A stretch of DNA of 60,947 nucleotides from Akkermansia muciniphila (GCA_004557455.1 SFDX01000031.1:1-60947), one strand, 5' to 3'. Positions 33,742 through 43,033 are shown, numbered from the stretch's first letter. A program made the numbers and translations. Notes: generated from the sequence alone by a model not told the origin.

Positions 33742-33977
33742 CTTACTTTCTCGCTCTCTGTTATGTCGGCGGGGTGAAGTCTCTCACCCCCTCCGCTCGG
33801 CTTTGCATTCCGAGCTCTCCATTCCGCGGTCCTTACTCTATCGCCCTCTGTAACCACTGCGGTGAGAAGTTTTCCGTAGGCTCCCGTGCGGCGATGAAAA
33901 ATCCGTGTACTTTTAAGGAGCGGGCGGCGATTGGGGCAAAAAAATCACTTTTTTGCGTCCGCGGGGGCATTTTCTGC
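33646..33977. other. intergenic with repeats and hairpins
   Basis: Apart from the inverted-repeat element and its extra right-end copy, there is a GGGGTGA/TCACCCC hairpin near 33775 and an A-rich/T-rich hairpin (GCAAAAAA...TTTTTTGC, 33936-33956) that may act as a terminator ahead of lpxC-fabZ. No gene is supported. Confidence 0.45.
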
Positions 33978-34006
33978 TTCACAAAGGGCGGGGTTTCAGC
34001 TACAAT
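33978..34006 (+). promoter_or_regulatory. lpxC-fabZ promoter
   Basis: TTCACA (33978-33983), 17-base spacer, TACAAT (34001-34006), 12 bases before the ATG at 34019. Confidence 0.55.
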
Positions 34007-34018
34007 GGGTCGCAGGAT

Positions 34019-35335
34019 ATGGCTAGCATCACTCAAAAGACTCTCGCGAAATGTGTCACGATTAAAGGGAATGCGCTGCACACCGGGCAGACGACGACCC
34101 TCACCATCAAGCCGGCGGACCCGAACACGGGGCTGATGTTCCGCCGCGTTGATTTGCCGGACAAGCCGTTTTTGGCGGCGTCTGCGGCCCATGTGCAGGC
34201 CGTGGAGCGCGCCACGACGCTGGCGGACGGCTCTGTGGTGGTGCATACGGTGGAGCACCTGCTCTCTGCCCTGACGGGCATGGGGGTTGACAACGCCATC
34301 ATCGAGATGGACAGCAGCGAGCCGCCCATCGGCGACGGCTCCGCGAAGCCCTATGTGGAGCTCATCAAGAGCGCGGGCCTGGAGGACCAGAAAGTTCCCT
34401 GCCCCGTTTGGCAGATCCGCGAGCCCGTGCAGGTGGAGGCCAAGAACGGCTCGACCATCGTCATCATGCCCGCCAAGGAATTCCGCGTATCCGTCACCGC
34501 CGTAGGCCCGCAGGGGCGCGTGACGCAGTACTTCGACTCCGTCATCACGCCGGACACCTATGAGAAAGAGCTGGGAGATGCCCGCACCTTCTGCTTCTAC
34601 GAGGACATCAAACCTCTTCTGGACAAAGGGCTCATCCAAGGCGGCACGCTGGACAACGCCATCGTCATCAAAGGCGACAAATTCATCTGCGCCGGCGGCC
34701 TGCGCCACGGCAACGAATGCGCCCGCCACAAGGCCATGGACCTGATCGGCGACCTGATTCTGAACGGGCGCCGCATTCTGGGCCATGTCATCGCCATCAT
34801 GCCCGGTCACGGCATCAACACCCAGATGGCGGCCAAGCTGCAGAAGACCTACGAGAGCATGGAAGCCATGCGCCCGAAGCCCTTTGCCCTGCCCGCCGGT
34901 GATGCCGTGATGAACACCTCGGAAGTGCTGGATCTACTGCCGCACCGCTACCCCTTCCTGCTGGTGGACCGCATTCTGGGCTTTGAAGGCGACCGCAAGT
35001 GCGTGGGTCAAAAGAACCTCACCATGAACGAGCTCTTCTTCCAGGGCCACTTCCCGGGCCACCCCGTGATGCCCGGTGTGCTGCAGGTGGAAGCCATGGC
35101 CCAGGTGGCCAGCATCCTCATGCTCCGCATTCCGGAGAACCAGGGCAAGATCGGCTACTTCATGAGCTGCGACAAGGTGAAGTGGCGCCGCCCCGTTGAG
35201 CCGGGAGACGTGCTCATCATCGAGACGGAGCTCACCAAGATGCGCGGAGCCATCGGCGTTGCGACCGGGCGCTGCACGGTGAACGGCGAAATTACCTGCG
35301 AAGCCGAGCTTAAATTCATGGTGCAAGACCGCTGA
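34019..35335 (+). CDS. lpxC-fabZ: LpxC-FabZ fusion
   Basis: A 438-residue fusion of two lipid A/fatty acid enzymes. Residues ~1-290 are UDP-3-O-acyl-GlcNAc deacetylase, the committed step of lipid A synthesis: HTVEHLLSAL and HKAMDLIGDL hold the zinc ligands. Residues ~300-438 are 3-hydroxyacyl-ACP dehydratase FabZ: LLPHRYPFLLVDRI, then HFPGHPVMPGVLQVEAMAQ with catalytic His and Glu. The fusion, known in Bacteroidetes and some PVC bacteria, couples acyl-chain supply to lipid A. Start ATG 34019 (MASITQKTL) fits both homology and promoter. It shows the cell makes lipopolysaccharide. Confidence 0.95.
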   Translation: MASITQKTLAKCVTIKGNALHTGQTTTLTIKPADPNTGLMFRRVDLPDKPFLAASAAHVQAVERATTLADGSVVVHTVEHLLSALTGMGVDNAIIEMDSSEPPIGDGSAKPYVELIKSAGLEDQKVPCPVWQIREPVQVEAKNGSTIVIMPAKEFRVSVTAVGPQGRVTQYFDSVITPDTYEKELGDARTFCFYEDIKPLLDKGLIQGGTLDNAIVIKGDKFICAGGLRHGNECARHKAMDLIGDLILNGRRILGHVIAIMPGHGINTQMAAKLQKTYESMEAMRPKPFALPAGDAVMNTSEVLDLLPHRYPFLLVDRILGFEGDRKCVGQKNLTMNELFFQGHFPGHPVMPGVLQVEAMAQVASILMLRIPENQGKIGYFMSCDKVKWRRPVEPGDVLIIETELTKMRGAIGVATGRCTVNGEITCEAELKFMVQDR

Positions 35336-35356
35336 TGTCGTAAAAAGGCCCAAAAA

Positions 35357-35398
35357 TTCCGGATATGTGCTTGACATATCCGGAAAAAGGGGTATCAT
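35357..35398 (+). promoter_or_regulatory. rpmH promoter with overlapping palindrome
   Basis: TTGACA (35371-35376), 16-base spacer and TATCAT (35393-35398) drive rpmH with a leader of about 56 bases. A perfect 12-bp inverted repeat, TTCCGGATATGT (35357-35368) and ACATATCCGGAA (35374-35385), spans the -35 box. It could be an operator, or a terminator for minus-strand transcription; there is no T-run on the plus side. Confidence 0.7.
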
Positions 35399-35460
35399 AG
35401 TGCACCCGCGGCCGCGGAAGCGGACCCGATACAACTTCACACCAATAGATACAGCATTAT

Positions 35461-35646
35461 ATGAGCAAGAGAACATACCAGCCTTCCAAGCGCTGCCGCA
35501 AGCGCCAGTTCGGTTTCCGCGCCCGCATGGCTTCCAAGAACGGACGCGCCATCCTCGCACGTCGCCGCGCTAAGGGCCGCAAGCGTCTTCTGCCCAAGGG
35601 GGCCGAGGTGCAGTACAAGCGCCACATCATCCAGCACGGTAAATAA
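35461..35646 (+). CDS. rpmH: ribosomal protein bL34
   Basis: Basic large-subunit protein. SKRTYQPSKRCRKRQFGFRARMASKNGRAILARRRAKGRKRL is canonical bL34. The 61-residue product is about 15 residues longer than the usual 44-46, ending in a tail (PKGAEVQYKRHIIQHGK). It leads the conserved rpmH-rnpA-yidD-yidC cluster. Confidence 0.95.
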   Translation: MSKRTYQPSKRCRKRQFGFRARMASKNGRAILARRRAKGRKRLLPKGAEVQYKRHIIQHGK

Positions 35647-35703
35647 AGCCGCGGGCAGCCCCTACCCCGGGGCTGTCGGTGGAGCGTATACGCCCTGTTT
35701 AAG

Positions 35704-36069
35704 ATGCAGCTCACCAGGCGCCAGACCATGAAGCGGGCTTCCGAGTTCGCGCTGGTCCGCGCACGGGGCTGCTCGCAAGCAGGGCGCTTTCTCGTGCTCA
35801 ACGTACTGCCGATGCCGGAGGGAGCGGAAGAGGAATCTCGCTTCGGCATCATCACCACCAAACGCTGCGGCTGTGCGGTGGTGCGCAATCGCCTGCGCCG
35901 GAGGGTACGCGAGTTACTGCGAGCCCACGGCGCCCCCCTGCAGCGGGGGTATTTCGTTGTGGTGGTGCTGCGCCGGCGAGCGGCAGATGTGGATTACGCA
36001 GCCCTGGAGCGTGATCTGCTGCGTCTGCTGCAACGCCGGGCCCCCAACCTCTCTCCCGCGCCATGTTGA
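35704..36069 (+). CDS. rnpA: RNase P protein component
   Basis: A 121-residue basic protein that helps RNase P RNA mature tRNA 5' ends. The RNR motif appears as VVRNRLRRRVRELLR, and FGIITTKRCGCAV precedes it. Position between rpmH and yidD is diagnostic. It overlaps yidD by seven bases. Confidence 0.9.
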   Translation: MQLTRRQTMKRASEFALVRARGCSQAGRFLVLNVLPMPEGAEEESRFGIITTKRCGCAVVRNRLRRRVRELLRAHGAPLQRGYFVVVVLRRRAADVDYAALERDLLRLLQRRAPNLSPAPC

Positions 36070-36320
36070 AGCAACTCATCATCCTGCCGGTGCGCTTCTA
36101 CCAACGCTTCCTCAGCAAGCCGCTGCATGTCCTCTGCGGCCCGCACTCGCACTGCCGTTTTTCGCCCAGTTGCTCCCAATACTTCATCGAGGCCGTGCAG
36201 GTGCACGGCGTCATCAAGGGGACGGGACTGGGCATTTGGCGCATTCTGCGCTGTAACCCCTTCGGGAGCTGTGGGTATGACCCCGTGCCCCCGCGCCGAT
36301 CAGATACCTCAACCAAGTAA
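36063..36320 (+). CDS. yidD: membrane protein insertion factor YidD
   Basis: An 85-residue product. RFYQRFLSKPL, then CRFSPSCSQYFIEAVQVHGVIKGTGLGIWRILRCNPF is the YidD (haemolytic-like) signature with its three cysteines. It assists YidC-dependent insertion at the inner membrane and lies between rnpA and yidC. Confidence 0.95.
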   Translation: MLKQLIILPVRFYQRFLSKPLHVLCGPHSHCRFSPSCSQYFIEAVQVHGVIKGTGLGIWRILRCNPFGSCGYDPVPPRRSDTSTK

Positions 36321-36328
36321 CAGATACC

Positions 36329-38281
36329 ATGGATAAACCGACTCTCATTGTCGTACCGACCTGCCTAGCCCTGTTGGCTGCCTATTGGTGGACCAACCGG
36401 GACACGGAGGAGCCCAAGCCCCAGCCGGCCCCGCAGGTGCAGACCGCCCAAACGGCCCCCGCTGCGGAGCAACCTGCCGCCGCGCAGTCCCCTGCCGAAC
36501 AGCCCGCTGCCACCCCGTCCGCCGAGGCACAGGCCCCCGCCGAGCAAGCTGCCGCCGAGCAGCCCGCAGCCCCGGCCCCGCCTGCCCAACCGGAACCGGA
36601 GACCTACACGCTGACGGCCTGCAACAACGACGGCAAGCCGGTGGTCAAGTACCACTTCAGCACCGCAGGCGGCGCCCTGACCGCTGCGGAGATGCTCGAC
36701 ACCCCCATCAACAGCACCAAGCCGGAGCTGCAGGGCAATGTCTTCATCAACGGCGTGGCCGGACACGGCATCGGCACCCTCATGTTCAACCTGCAGCAGG
36801 GCAGCGATCCGCTCTTCGACCCGACGGTCTACACCCTAGTGAAGGACCCGAACTTCACCAACGCCAAGCAGGTGGCCATGGTGGGCAATATCAACGGCTA
36901 TAAAGTAACCAAGGTCTTTAAGCTGAAGGAGATCAAGGAGCGCGACGGCGAGCGCATCGAGGGCTCGCAGTACACGCTGGACCTCCGCATCTGGGTGGAG
37001 AACACCTCCGGCAACCGCATCGCCTTCCAAAACTGCGCCGTCTATGCCGGCGGCACCACCCGCATCTCATCCGCCGAATGGAGCAGCCTCACCAACTTCG
37101 TGACCATGGAGGACAACGACTTCTCCAAGCACACGGAAAGCGACTTCTCCCACTTCTTCGGCGAGAATGACCGAAACATCGTCAAGATGTGCCAGGACCC
37201 GCTGCAGTGGGCCGGTGTGATGAACCAGTACTACGCCTCCATCGTGATGCCGAGCAACGGCACCACCGCCCCCGGCTACTACGCCGCCCCCACCCACTAC
37301 CTGCAGCACGGTGAGCGCGAGAACGGCTTTGAGCTCGGTGTCTGCATCCCGAACTTTGAGCTCGCCCCCAAGGGCCCCGTGGCCGGCAGCGAGAAGGTGC
37401 TGGACTTCACCATCTTCACCGGCCCCAAGTATAACCTGATGCTGCATGACCTGGACAGCGAGATCCGGGGCCTGAGTAACATCATGGACTTCGGCATCCT
37501 GGCCTTCCTGAGTTACCCGATGGACTGGATGATCAACCTCTTCCACGGCCTCTTCGGCAACTGGGGCTGGGCCATCGTGGCCATGACCTTCGTCATCCGC
37601 TTGCTCATCTGGCCTCTCTACCGCAAGAGTTACATGAGCATGAAGCGCATGAGCCTGTTGCAGCCCAAGATGAAGGAGCTGCAGGAGAAGTACGGCGATG
37701 ACCGCCAGCGCGTGAGTACGGAAATGATGAAACTCTACCGGGAATACGGCATCTCCCCCGTGGGTGGTTGCCTGCCGATGCTGGCGCAGATGCCCATCTT
37801 CTTCGCTTTCTTCTGGGTGCTGCAGGCGGCGGCGGAGTTCCGCAACGCGCCGTGGATGGGCTGGGTGACTGATTTGTCCCAGATGGACACCGTGGCCAAC
37901 ATCCCCCTCGGCTCTTGGGAGATACCGGTCAACCCGCTGCCCTTCGTCATGGTGCTCACCATGGTCGTGCAGATGAACATGAACCCCACCACCCTGCAGG
38001 ATAACACGCAGAAGTGGATCATGCGGCTCATGCCGGTCTTCTTCTTCGCCTTCTGTTACCTCTACCCCAGCGCGCTGGCCTTGTACTGGACCACGACGAA
38101 CGTGATCTCCATCTTCCAGACTTGGCTCATTCGCCGCATGCCTGCCCCCACCCTCGAGAAGGTGAAACAGGAGGGCAAGAAGCGCAAGAAGGGCTTTATG
38201 GAGCGCATGTTGGAGGCCCAGAAAGCCGCTCTGGAAGCCCAGCAGGAGAAAGAGCGCATGCGTAACGTGACGCGCCGCTGA
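36329..38281 (+). CDS. yidC: membrane protein insertase YidC
   Basis: A 650-residue Gram-negative-type insertase. An N-terminal helix is followed by a long Ala/Pro/Gln/Glu linker (about 30-90), a large periplasmic beta domain (about 95-385) and the conserved five-helix core: GLFGNWGWAIVAMTFVIRLLIWPLYRKSYMSMKRM, a GGCLPMLAQMPIFFAFFWVL segment and a C-terminal basic tail. It integrates membrane proteins alone or with Sec. A terminator follows at 38309-38347. Confidence 0.95.
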   Translation: MDKPTLIVVPTCLALLAAYWWTNRDTEEPKPQPAPQVQTAQTAPAAEQPAAAQSPAEQPAATPSAEAQAPAEQAAAEQPAAPAPPAQPEPETYTLTACNNDGKPVVKYHFSTAGGALTAAEMLDTPINSTKPELQGNVFINGVAGHGIGTLMFNLQQGSDPLFDPTVYTLVKDPNFTNAKQVAMVGNINGYKVTKVFKLKEIKERDGERIEGSQYTLDLRIWVENTSGNRIAFQNCAVYAGGTTRISSAEWSSLTNFVTMEDNDFSKHTESDFSHFFGENDRNIVKMCQDPLQWAGVMNQYYASIVMPSNGTTAPGYYAAPTHYLQHGERENGFELGVCIPNFELAPKGPVAGSEKVLDFTIFTGPKYNLMLHDLDSEIRGLSNIMDFGILAFLSYPMDWMINLFHGLFGNWGWAIVAMTFVIRLLIWPLYRKSYMSMKRMSLLQPKMKELQEKYGDDRQRVSTEMMKLYREYGISPVGGCLPMLAQMPIFFAFFWVLQAAAEFRNAPWMGWVTDLSQMDTVANIPLGSWEIPVNPLPFVMVLTMVVQMNMNPTTLQDNTQKWIMRLMPVFFFAFCYLYPSALALYWTTTNVISIFQTWLIRRMPAPTLEKVKQEGKKRKKGFMERMLEAQKAALEAQQEKERMRNVTRR

Positions 38282-38308
38282 TACTCCGCTGCTTTTGTTG
38301 ACATCAGT

Positions 38309-38347
38309 CCGCCCGGTCTGCCGAACGGTGACCGGGCGGCACTGTTT
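38309..38347 (+). terminator. terminator after yidC
   Basis: CCGCCCGGT (38309-38317) pairs with ACCGGGCGG (38331-38339), followed by CACTGTTTT. Confidence 0.65.
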
Positions 38348-38445
38348 TCCGGCAGCAACGTGCCCGACAGCGGTGCTATACGGCAGCTTTTCGACCTGCG
38401 GGGCTTGTTTCTTCCATACTTTTTTACCCGGGCGGCTTTTTTTTA

Positions 38446-38474
38446 TTCTCAAACGGCCGGAACTGTGGTATAGT
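38446..38474 (+). promoter_or_regulatory. promoter of lipoprotein gene
   Basis: TTCTCA (38446-38451), 17-base spacer, TATAGT (38469-38474), with a leader of about 55 bases before the ATG at 38537. Confidence 0.55.
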
Positions 38475-38536
38475 ATGCGCGAGGGAGGATAAACCCTCCG
38501 CGCCCCCCCACCGGGCCACACCAGAAGCATTGAGAC

Positions 38537-39019
38537 ATGAAAACGAACGCTATCATCACACTCGCAGCCATAGCAGTGATACCGGTCGTGCCGGTTTCCT
38601 GCAGCCACAGCACAGATGCCACCCCGAGGGCCGTTGCCCCGGCAGCAGCCCCCTATATGCAGTTGAAGCTCAGCGCCTCCACCAAGGATGTGCCGGTGAA
38701 GCAGAGCCTGATCACTTGGATTGAAAAGGGAGTTGCCGACGCCAACGCCAAGCCTTCCGCCTCCGAGACGAGCCGCAGCCCGCGACCCTTTGTGGCCCGC
38801 ATCATCTCCGGAGCAGACACCTATTACTGGGAGGGTACCGCCATCCGCAAGGTAGGTTGGCCCGCCTATTTTGAGAATACGGGCATTGAGAAACTCGCCG
38901 CTGCCCGCTATCCCCGGCTGCATGACTATATGCACAACGGCCTGAAAGAGGGGACCTCCGCCGAGACCATTGCCAAGCAGGCTACCTCCCTCATCAAGAA
39001 GCTGCAGCGCGAGCACTGA
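38537..39019 (+). CDS. putative lipoprotein, function unknown
   Basis: A 160-residue product with a signal sequence ending PVSC (cysteine 22), a likely lipobox. The mature part is soluble and mixed in charge. No family is recognised. It is a single-gene unit between a promoter (38446-38474) and a strong terminator (39052-39091). Confidence 0.7.
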   Translation: MKTNAIITLAAIAVIPVVPVSCSHSTDATPRAVAPAAAPYMQLKLSASTKDVPVKQSLITWIEKGVADANAKPSASETSRSPRPFVARIISGADTYYWEGTAIRKVGWPAYFENTGIEKLAAARYPRLHDYMHNGLKEGTSAETIAKQATSLIKKLQREH

Positions 39020-39051
39020 GCTTCCCCGCACGCCGTTTAACGGTGTTCATC

Positions 39052-39091
39052 CGAGCCGCCCCGGCCCCCCGCCGGCAGCGGCTCGTCTTTT
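39052..39091 (+). terminator. rho-independent terminator
   Basis: CGAGCCGC (39052-39059) pairs with GCGGCTCG (39078-39085), followed by TCTTTT. It ends the lipoprotein gene and stands opposite the end of pflA. Confidence 0.8.
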
Positions 39092-39099
39092 ACTGCACC

Positions 39100-39834
39100 T
39101 CACGCTCGAATACCGAGGATGCGCTCGGCGCGCTCAATCTGCTCGGGCGTCGGGGGAGGAATATCGGGGAGGGTGTAGGGGATGCCGAGCTGCTGCCACT
39201 TGCCGAGGGCGAGGGTGTGGTAGGGCAGGATTTCGACGCGCTGCACGCCGTTGAGGGAGGCGATGAAGTCCCGAAGGCGGGCAAGCTCGTCCGGGTCATC
39301 GGTGAGACCGGGGACGAGGACGCGGCGGATCCACATGGGGATGCCGTGGTCGGAGAGCCAACGGGCCATGGCCAGAATGCTGTCGTTCGGTTGCCCGGTG
39401 AGGGCGTGGTGGGCGGCGGGGTCGAGCTGCTTGAGGTCGAGCAGGACGAGGTCCGTGTGCTCCATGAGGCGGCAGAAGTGGGAATAAAAGGGCTCCTCCT
39501 CGGTGAAGGGACGGCCGGAGGTGTCGAGCGCGGTGTGTACCCCCTCCTGCTTGGCCAGACGGAAGAACTCCGCCATGAATTCCACCTGCAGCAAAGGCTC
39601 GCCGCCGCTGACGGTGATGCCGCCGTTATTCTTCCAATAGTTGCGATAGCGCAGGGCACGCTGCAACAGCGCGGCCGGCTCCCACTCCGTGCCGCCCTGC
39701 AAGGGCCAGGTCTCCGGGTTGTGGCAATAGCGGCAGCGCATCATGCAGCCCTGCACAAAGGCCACGAAGCGCACCCCCGGGCCGTCCACCAAGCCGAAGG
39801 TCTCTAACTTACTGATGCGACCGACGAGAGCCAT
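39100..39834 (-). CDS. pflA: pyruvate formate-lyase activating enzyme
   Basis: A 244-residue radical SAM enzyme that generates the glycyl radical on pyruvate formate-lyase during anaerobic growth. The iron-sulfur cysteines are in GCMMRCRYCHNPETW (CxxxCxxC), with GGITVSGGEPLLQ and the LLDLKQLD segment. Length matches PflA rather than the larger activases. No glycyl-radical enzyme gene is nearby. Start taken at ATG 39834; a TTG two codons upstream is possible. Confidence 0.9.
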   Translation of the reverse strand: MALVGRISKLETFGLVDGPGVRFVAFVQGCMMRCRYCHNPETWPLQGGTEWEPAALLQRALRYRNYWKNNGGITVSGGEPLLQVEFMAEFFRLAKQEGVHTALDTSGRPFTEEEPFYSHFCRLMEHTDLVLLDLKQLDPAAHHALTGQPNDSILAMARWLSDHGIPMWIRRVLVPGLTDDPDELARLRDFIASLNGVQRVEILPYHTLALGKWQQLGIPYTLPDIPPPTPEQIERAERILGIRA

Positions 39835-39837
39835 AAG

Positions 39838-39900
39838 CAAAAAGGCGCCCCGGGCCCCCTCCCCGCCGCCGGAACGGATGGGAAGGAAAGCTCGGGGCGC
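39838..39900 (-). terminator. terminator of the pur operon
   Basis: On the minus strand GCGCCCCG (39893-39900) pairs with CGGGGCGC (39845-39852) and runs into CTTTTT. It lies eight bases after the purQ stop and immediately before pflA. Confidence 0.75.
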
Positions 39901-39907
39901 GGTAATG

Positions 39908-40615
39908 TTACTTCAGCGCGTCGAACGCGCCCTTGAAGAAGTAGTAGCCCCAGCCCCAATCGGCATCGCCTGCCCAATCGGGGTCATAGTGGTGCTGCGG
40001 ACGCAGGAAGCGCTCCGGATGCGGCATGAGGCCCATGGCGCGGCCCGTCGGGTCCTGCAGACCCGCGATGCGCAGCTCCGAACCGTTGTGGTTATCCGCA
40101 TATTGCAGAGCCACACAGCCGTTATCCATATACTTCTGCGCATCCCCCGGGTCCGTCACCAAACGCCCCTCGGCGTGGGCCGACGGCAGCTCGAAGGTAT
40201 CCGGCAGGTAGCGGGTGAAGGGGCAATCGCGATTAACCTTCACGAGCTTGTCCCACATGCACTCAAAGCGCTCCGACTTGTTCCAGATCAGCGATGCGCG
40301 GGGCAGAATGCCCAGCTTGGTGAGGATCTGGAAGCCGTTGCAAATGCCGAGCAGGAAGCCACCGTTCGCGTGGTGGGTCATCAGGGCATCCCCCAGAAAG
40401 CGCTCCGTCTCCAGCTGCGCCAAGCGGCCGCTCATCACGTAGTCGCCGTAGGAGAAGCCGCCGGAGAAGACGACAAGCTGCGCCTTCTTAACATGCGCGG
40501 GCGTGGCCGTGGCGATGGGCTGCACCTGCGTGGAGAAGCCGACGGCGTTCAGCGCGCGCGCCGTCTCCACATCGCAGTTCGTGCCGGGATATTTCAGTAG
40601 TAATGCGTGAGGCAT
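39908..40615 (-). CDS. purQ: PurQ, FGAM synthase glutaminase subunit
   Basis: A 235-residue class I glutamine amidotransferase that supplies ammonia to PurL. GICNGFQILTKLGILP holds the nucleophile cysteine and MPHPERFLRP the His-Glu pair; VFSGGFSYGDYVMSG is the oxyanion region. It follows purL by 24 bases. Confidence 0.95.
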   Translation of the reverse strand: MPHALLLKYPGTNCDVETARALNAVGFSTQVQPIATATPAHVKKAQLVVFSGGFSYGDYVMSGRLAQLETERFLGDALMTHHANGGFLLGICNGFQILTKLGILPRASLIWNKSERFECMWDKLVKVNRDCPFTRYLPDTFELPSAHAEGRLVTDPGDAQKYMDNGCVALQYADNHNGSELRIAGLQDPTGRAMGLMPHPERFLRPQHHYDPDWAGDADWGWGYYFFKGAFDALK

Positions 40616-40639
40616 AGAAATAAAGAGTCGTAAATGTTA

Positions 40640-43033
40640 TCAATAATACGGAGTGAGACCGTGCTTCCAGATGTGCTTGAGGTCCGCCACATCGGCAGAA
40701 AGCACCGTGGCACCCTTGGCCGTGATGGTCAGCTTGCCGTCCTGCGTAGCAGAACCGATGCGCGCGCAGGGCGTACCCTGCATGGCGGCCTCGAACTCGT
40801 GCACCAGGTCATCGTCAACCTCCACCAAGAAGCGGCCCGTGCTCTCTGCAAAGCAGGGAACGGCGTTGTTCTGCCAGCCGCCCGCCGTGGGCAGGGCATC
40901 CAGATCCAAGCTGATGCCACCCTTACAGGAGAAGGCCATCTCTGCCGCTGCAACGGCCAGACCGCCCTCCGAGAGGTCGTGAGCGGAAAGCACCAATCCC
41001 TTGGTGAGCGCGTTCTCGTAGTACTGCTTGTAGACGGCGAAGTTAGCCGCGCAATCCGTCTGCGGCACCTTGGCACCGGAGATGCCCTTGATGCGGGCGT
41101 AGACGCTGCCGCCCAGCTCGTCCTCCGTGCGACCCACGATGTAGATGCTGCTGTTGCTGCGGCGCAGGGACGACCCGCGCACATGCTCTGCGGACTCCAC
41201 CACACCGAAGCCGGAGCAGAGGAAGGTGACGGGGATGTTCACCGGGCCCTCCTCGGTCTCGAAGTAGTTGTAGAAGCTATCCTTGCCGGAGACGTACGGA
41301 GCCCCGTAGGCCAGAGCAGCCTCGCGGATGCCCTTGGCGCACTCCACGATGCGACCGAGCTCGGTGGGGCACTCCGGGTTGCCCATGCAGAAGTTATCAA
41401 GCAGGGCGATTTTGTCCGGATTTGTACCCGCTAACACCAGTTGGCGCACGGTTTCATCCACCGTGCCGGTACCCATGGCGAAGGGATCCGTCTTGCCCCA
41501 TTCCGGCAGAATGGCCAGCGCCAGGGACATGAGCTTATCGCTGCCGTCGATGTCAATCACCGAGGCATCCTGCGGGGCATCGGCCGTGGCACCGGCCAGC
41601 GGCTTGAGCACCGTATTGCCCTGCACCTCGTGGTCGTACTCGCGGATGATGGGCTCGCGGGAAACAACGGCGAAGTCGCCGAACACCGCGCGCAGGTCAC
41701 CGGCCAGGTCACTGTCATCCAGCGGCAGACCCGTCTTGGCCTCCCCGGGGGTGAATACGGAGGTGAGGTGCTTGGTCGGCGCATCGTGCAGCTTGCTGTT
41801 GTCCAGCTCGCAAACAAGATTGCCGTTGTGCCACACGCGGAGCACTCCGGTGTCATTGGACTCGCCGAGTACGGTCATCTCCGTCTGGAAGGTATCGGCG
41901 AGCTTCTGCAGCTCGTCCAGGTTCTCCGGCTTGACGGCCAGCACCATGCGCTCCTGGGACTCGGAGAGGAAGATCTGCCAGCTGAGCATGTTCGTCTCCT
42001 TCAGCGGCGCGCGCTCCAGGTAGAGGTTGCCGCCCGTCTCGGAAAGCATCTCGCCCGCTGCGGATGAGAAACCGCCCGCGCCGCAATCCGTTACGAACTC
42101 GATGAGGCCGCGCTCGCGAGCCTCCAGAATCACGTCCAGGGTCTTCTTTTCCTCGATGGGGTTGCCGATCTGCACCGCCTGCTGGTCCTCCGTGGCGGAG
42201 GCCTCGCCCATGGCGGCGGAGGAGAAGGTGGCACCGTGCAGGCCGTCCTTGCCCGTGCGACCACCGATGACGACCACGGCCAGCCCCGGCTTCATCTCCT
42301 TGGCAATGTCCTTCTGCGGGATCACACCTGCCGTGCCGCAGAAGACAAGCGGGTTGTAGATATAAGTGGGGTCGAACTGAATGGCACCGCTCGTGGTCGG
42401 GATACCCATGCGGTTGCCGTAGTCGCGCACGCCGTGCACCACGCCGCGCATGATGCCGAGCGGGTGAATGATATTGTGCCCTTCCACCATGCTCTGCGGC
42501 GTATCCGGCGCGCCGAAGCAGAATACATCCAAGTTCGCGATCGGCTTGGCACCTTTACCCGCACCGAGGATGTCGCGAATAACACCGCCCAAGCCCGTAT
42601 TGGCACCGGCGTAGGGCTCAATGGCGCTCGGGTGGTTGTGCGTCTCGGCCTTCAAACAAACGGAGAGCTCGTCATCCAGCTTGATGAAGCCCGCATTGTC
42701 CACGAAGCAGCTCAACACAAAGCCCGGCTTCTTAGCCATGATTTCCTTGCTGGGCCGCTGGATGAAGGTCTTGTACATGCTCTTAATCTCCTCCGTCTGC
42801 CCGTTGACGGTGTGCTGCACCGTGGCGGCGAAAATGCGGTGCTTGCAGTGCTCCGACCACGTTTGCGCAATCACCTCCAGCTCCACATCCGTGGGCTCGC
42901 GGTCGATCTCGCGGAAAATCTGCTGCACCACCAGCATGTCCTCCGTAGAGAGGGAAAGTTTCATGTCGCGGCTCAGCTGCGTCAGCTCGGCCTCGCTCAG
43001 CTCGCGTACGGGTATCGTTCTATACGTTGCCAT
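40640..43033 (-). CDS. purL: PurL, FGAM synthase synthetase subunit
   Basis: The 797-residue ATP-dependent subunit, of the small type that works with PurS and PurQ. TWSEHCKHRIF, LKAETHNHPSAIEPYAGANTG and a C-terminal HDLSEGGLAVAAAEM are diagnostic, as is VTDCGAGGFSSAAGEM. Catalyses FGAR plus glutamine to FGAM in purine synthesis. It lies 27 bases after the purS-like gene. Confidence 0.95.
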   Translation of the reverse strand: MATYRTIPVRELSEAELTQLSRDMKLSLSTEDMLVVQQIFREIDREPTDVELEVIAQTWSEHCKHRIFAATVQHTVNGQTEEIKSMYKTFIQRPSKEIMAKKPGFVLSCFVDNAGFIKLDDELSVCLKAETHNHPSAIEPYAGANTGLGGVIRDILGAGKGAKPIANLDVFCFGAPDTPQSMVEGHNIIHPLGIMRGVVHGVRDYGNRMGIPTTSGAIQFDPTYIYNPLVFCGTAGVIPQKDIAKEMKPGLAVVVIGGRTGKDGLHGATFSSAAMGEASATEDQQAVQIGNPIEEKKTLDVILEARERGLIEFVTDCGAGGFSSAAGEMLSETGGNLYLERAPLKETNMLSWQIFLSESQERMVLAVKPENLDELQKLADTFQTEMTVLGESNDTGVLRVWHNGNLVCELDNSKLHDAPTKHLTSVFTPGEAKTGLPLDDSDLAGDLRAVFGDFAVVSREPIIREYDHEVQGNTVLKPLAGATADAPQDASVIDIDGSDKLMSLALAILPEWGKTDPFAMGTGTVDETVRQLVLAGTNPDKIALLDNFCMGNPECPTELGRIVECAKGIREAALAYGAPYVSGKDSFYNYFETEEGPVNIPVTFLCSGFGVVESAEHVRGSSLRRSNSSIYIVGRTEDELGGSVYARIKGISGAKVPQTDCAANFAVYKQYYENALTKGLVLSAHDLSEGGLAVAAAEMAFSCKGGISLDLDALPTAGGWQNNAVPCFAESTGRFLVEVDDDLVHEFEAAMQGTPCARIGSATQDGKLTITAKGATVLSADVADLKHIWKHGLTPYY

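Noticed and set aside
34019..35335. Possibility that lpxC and fabZ are separate genes read together by sequencing error
   Set aside because: The frame is continuous with a natural linker and this fusion is known from other Gram-negative lineages.
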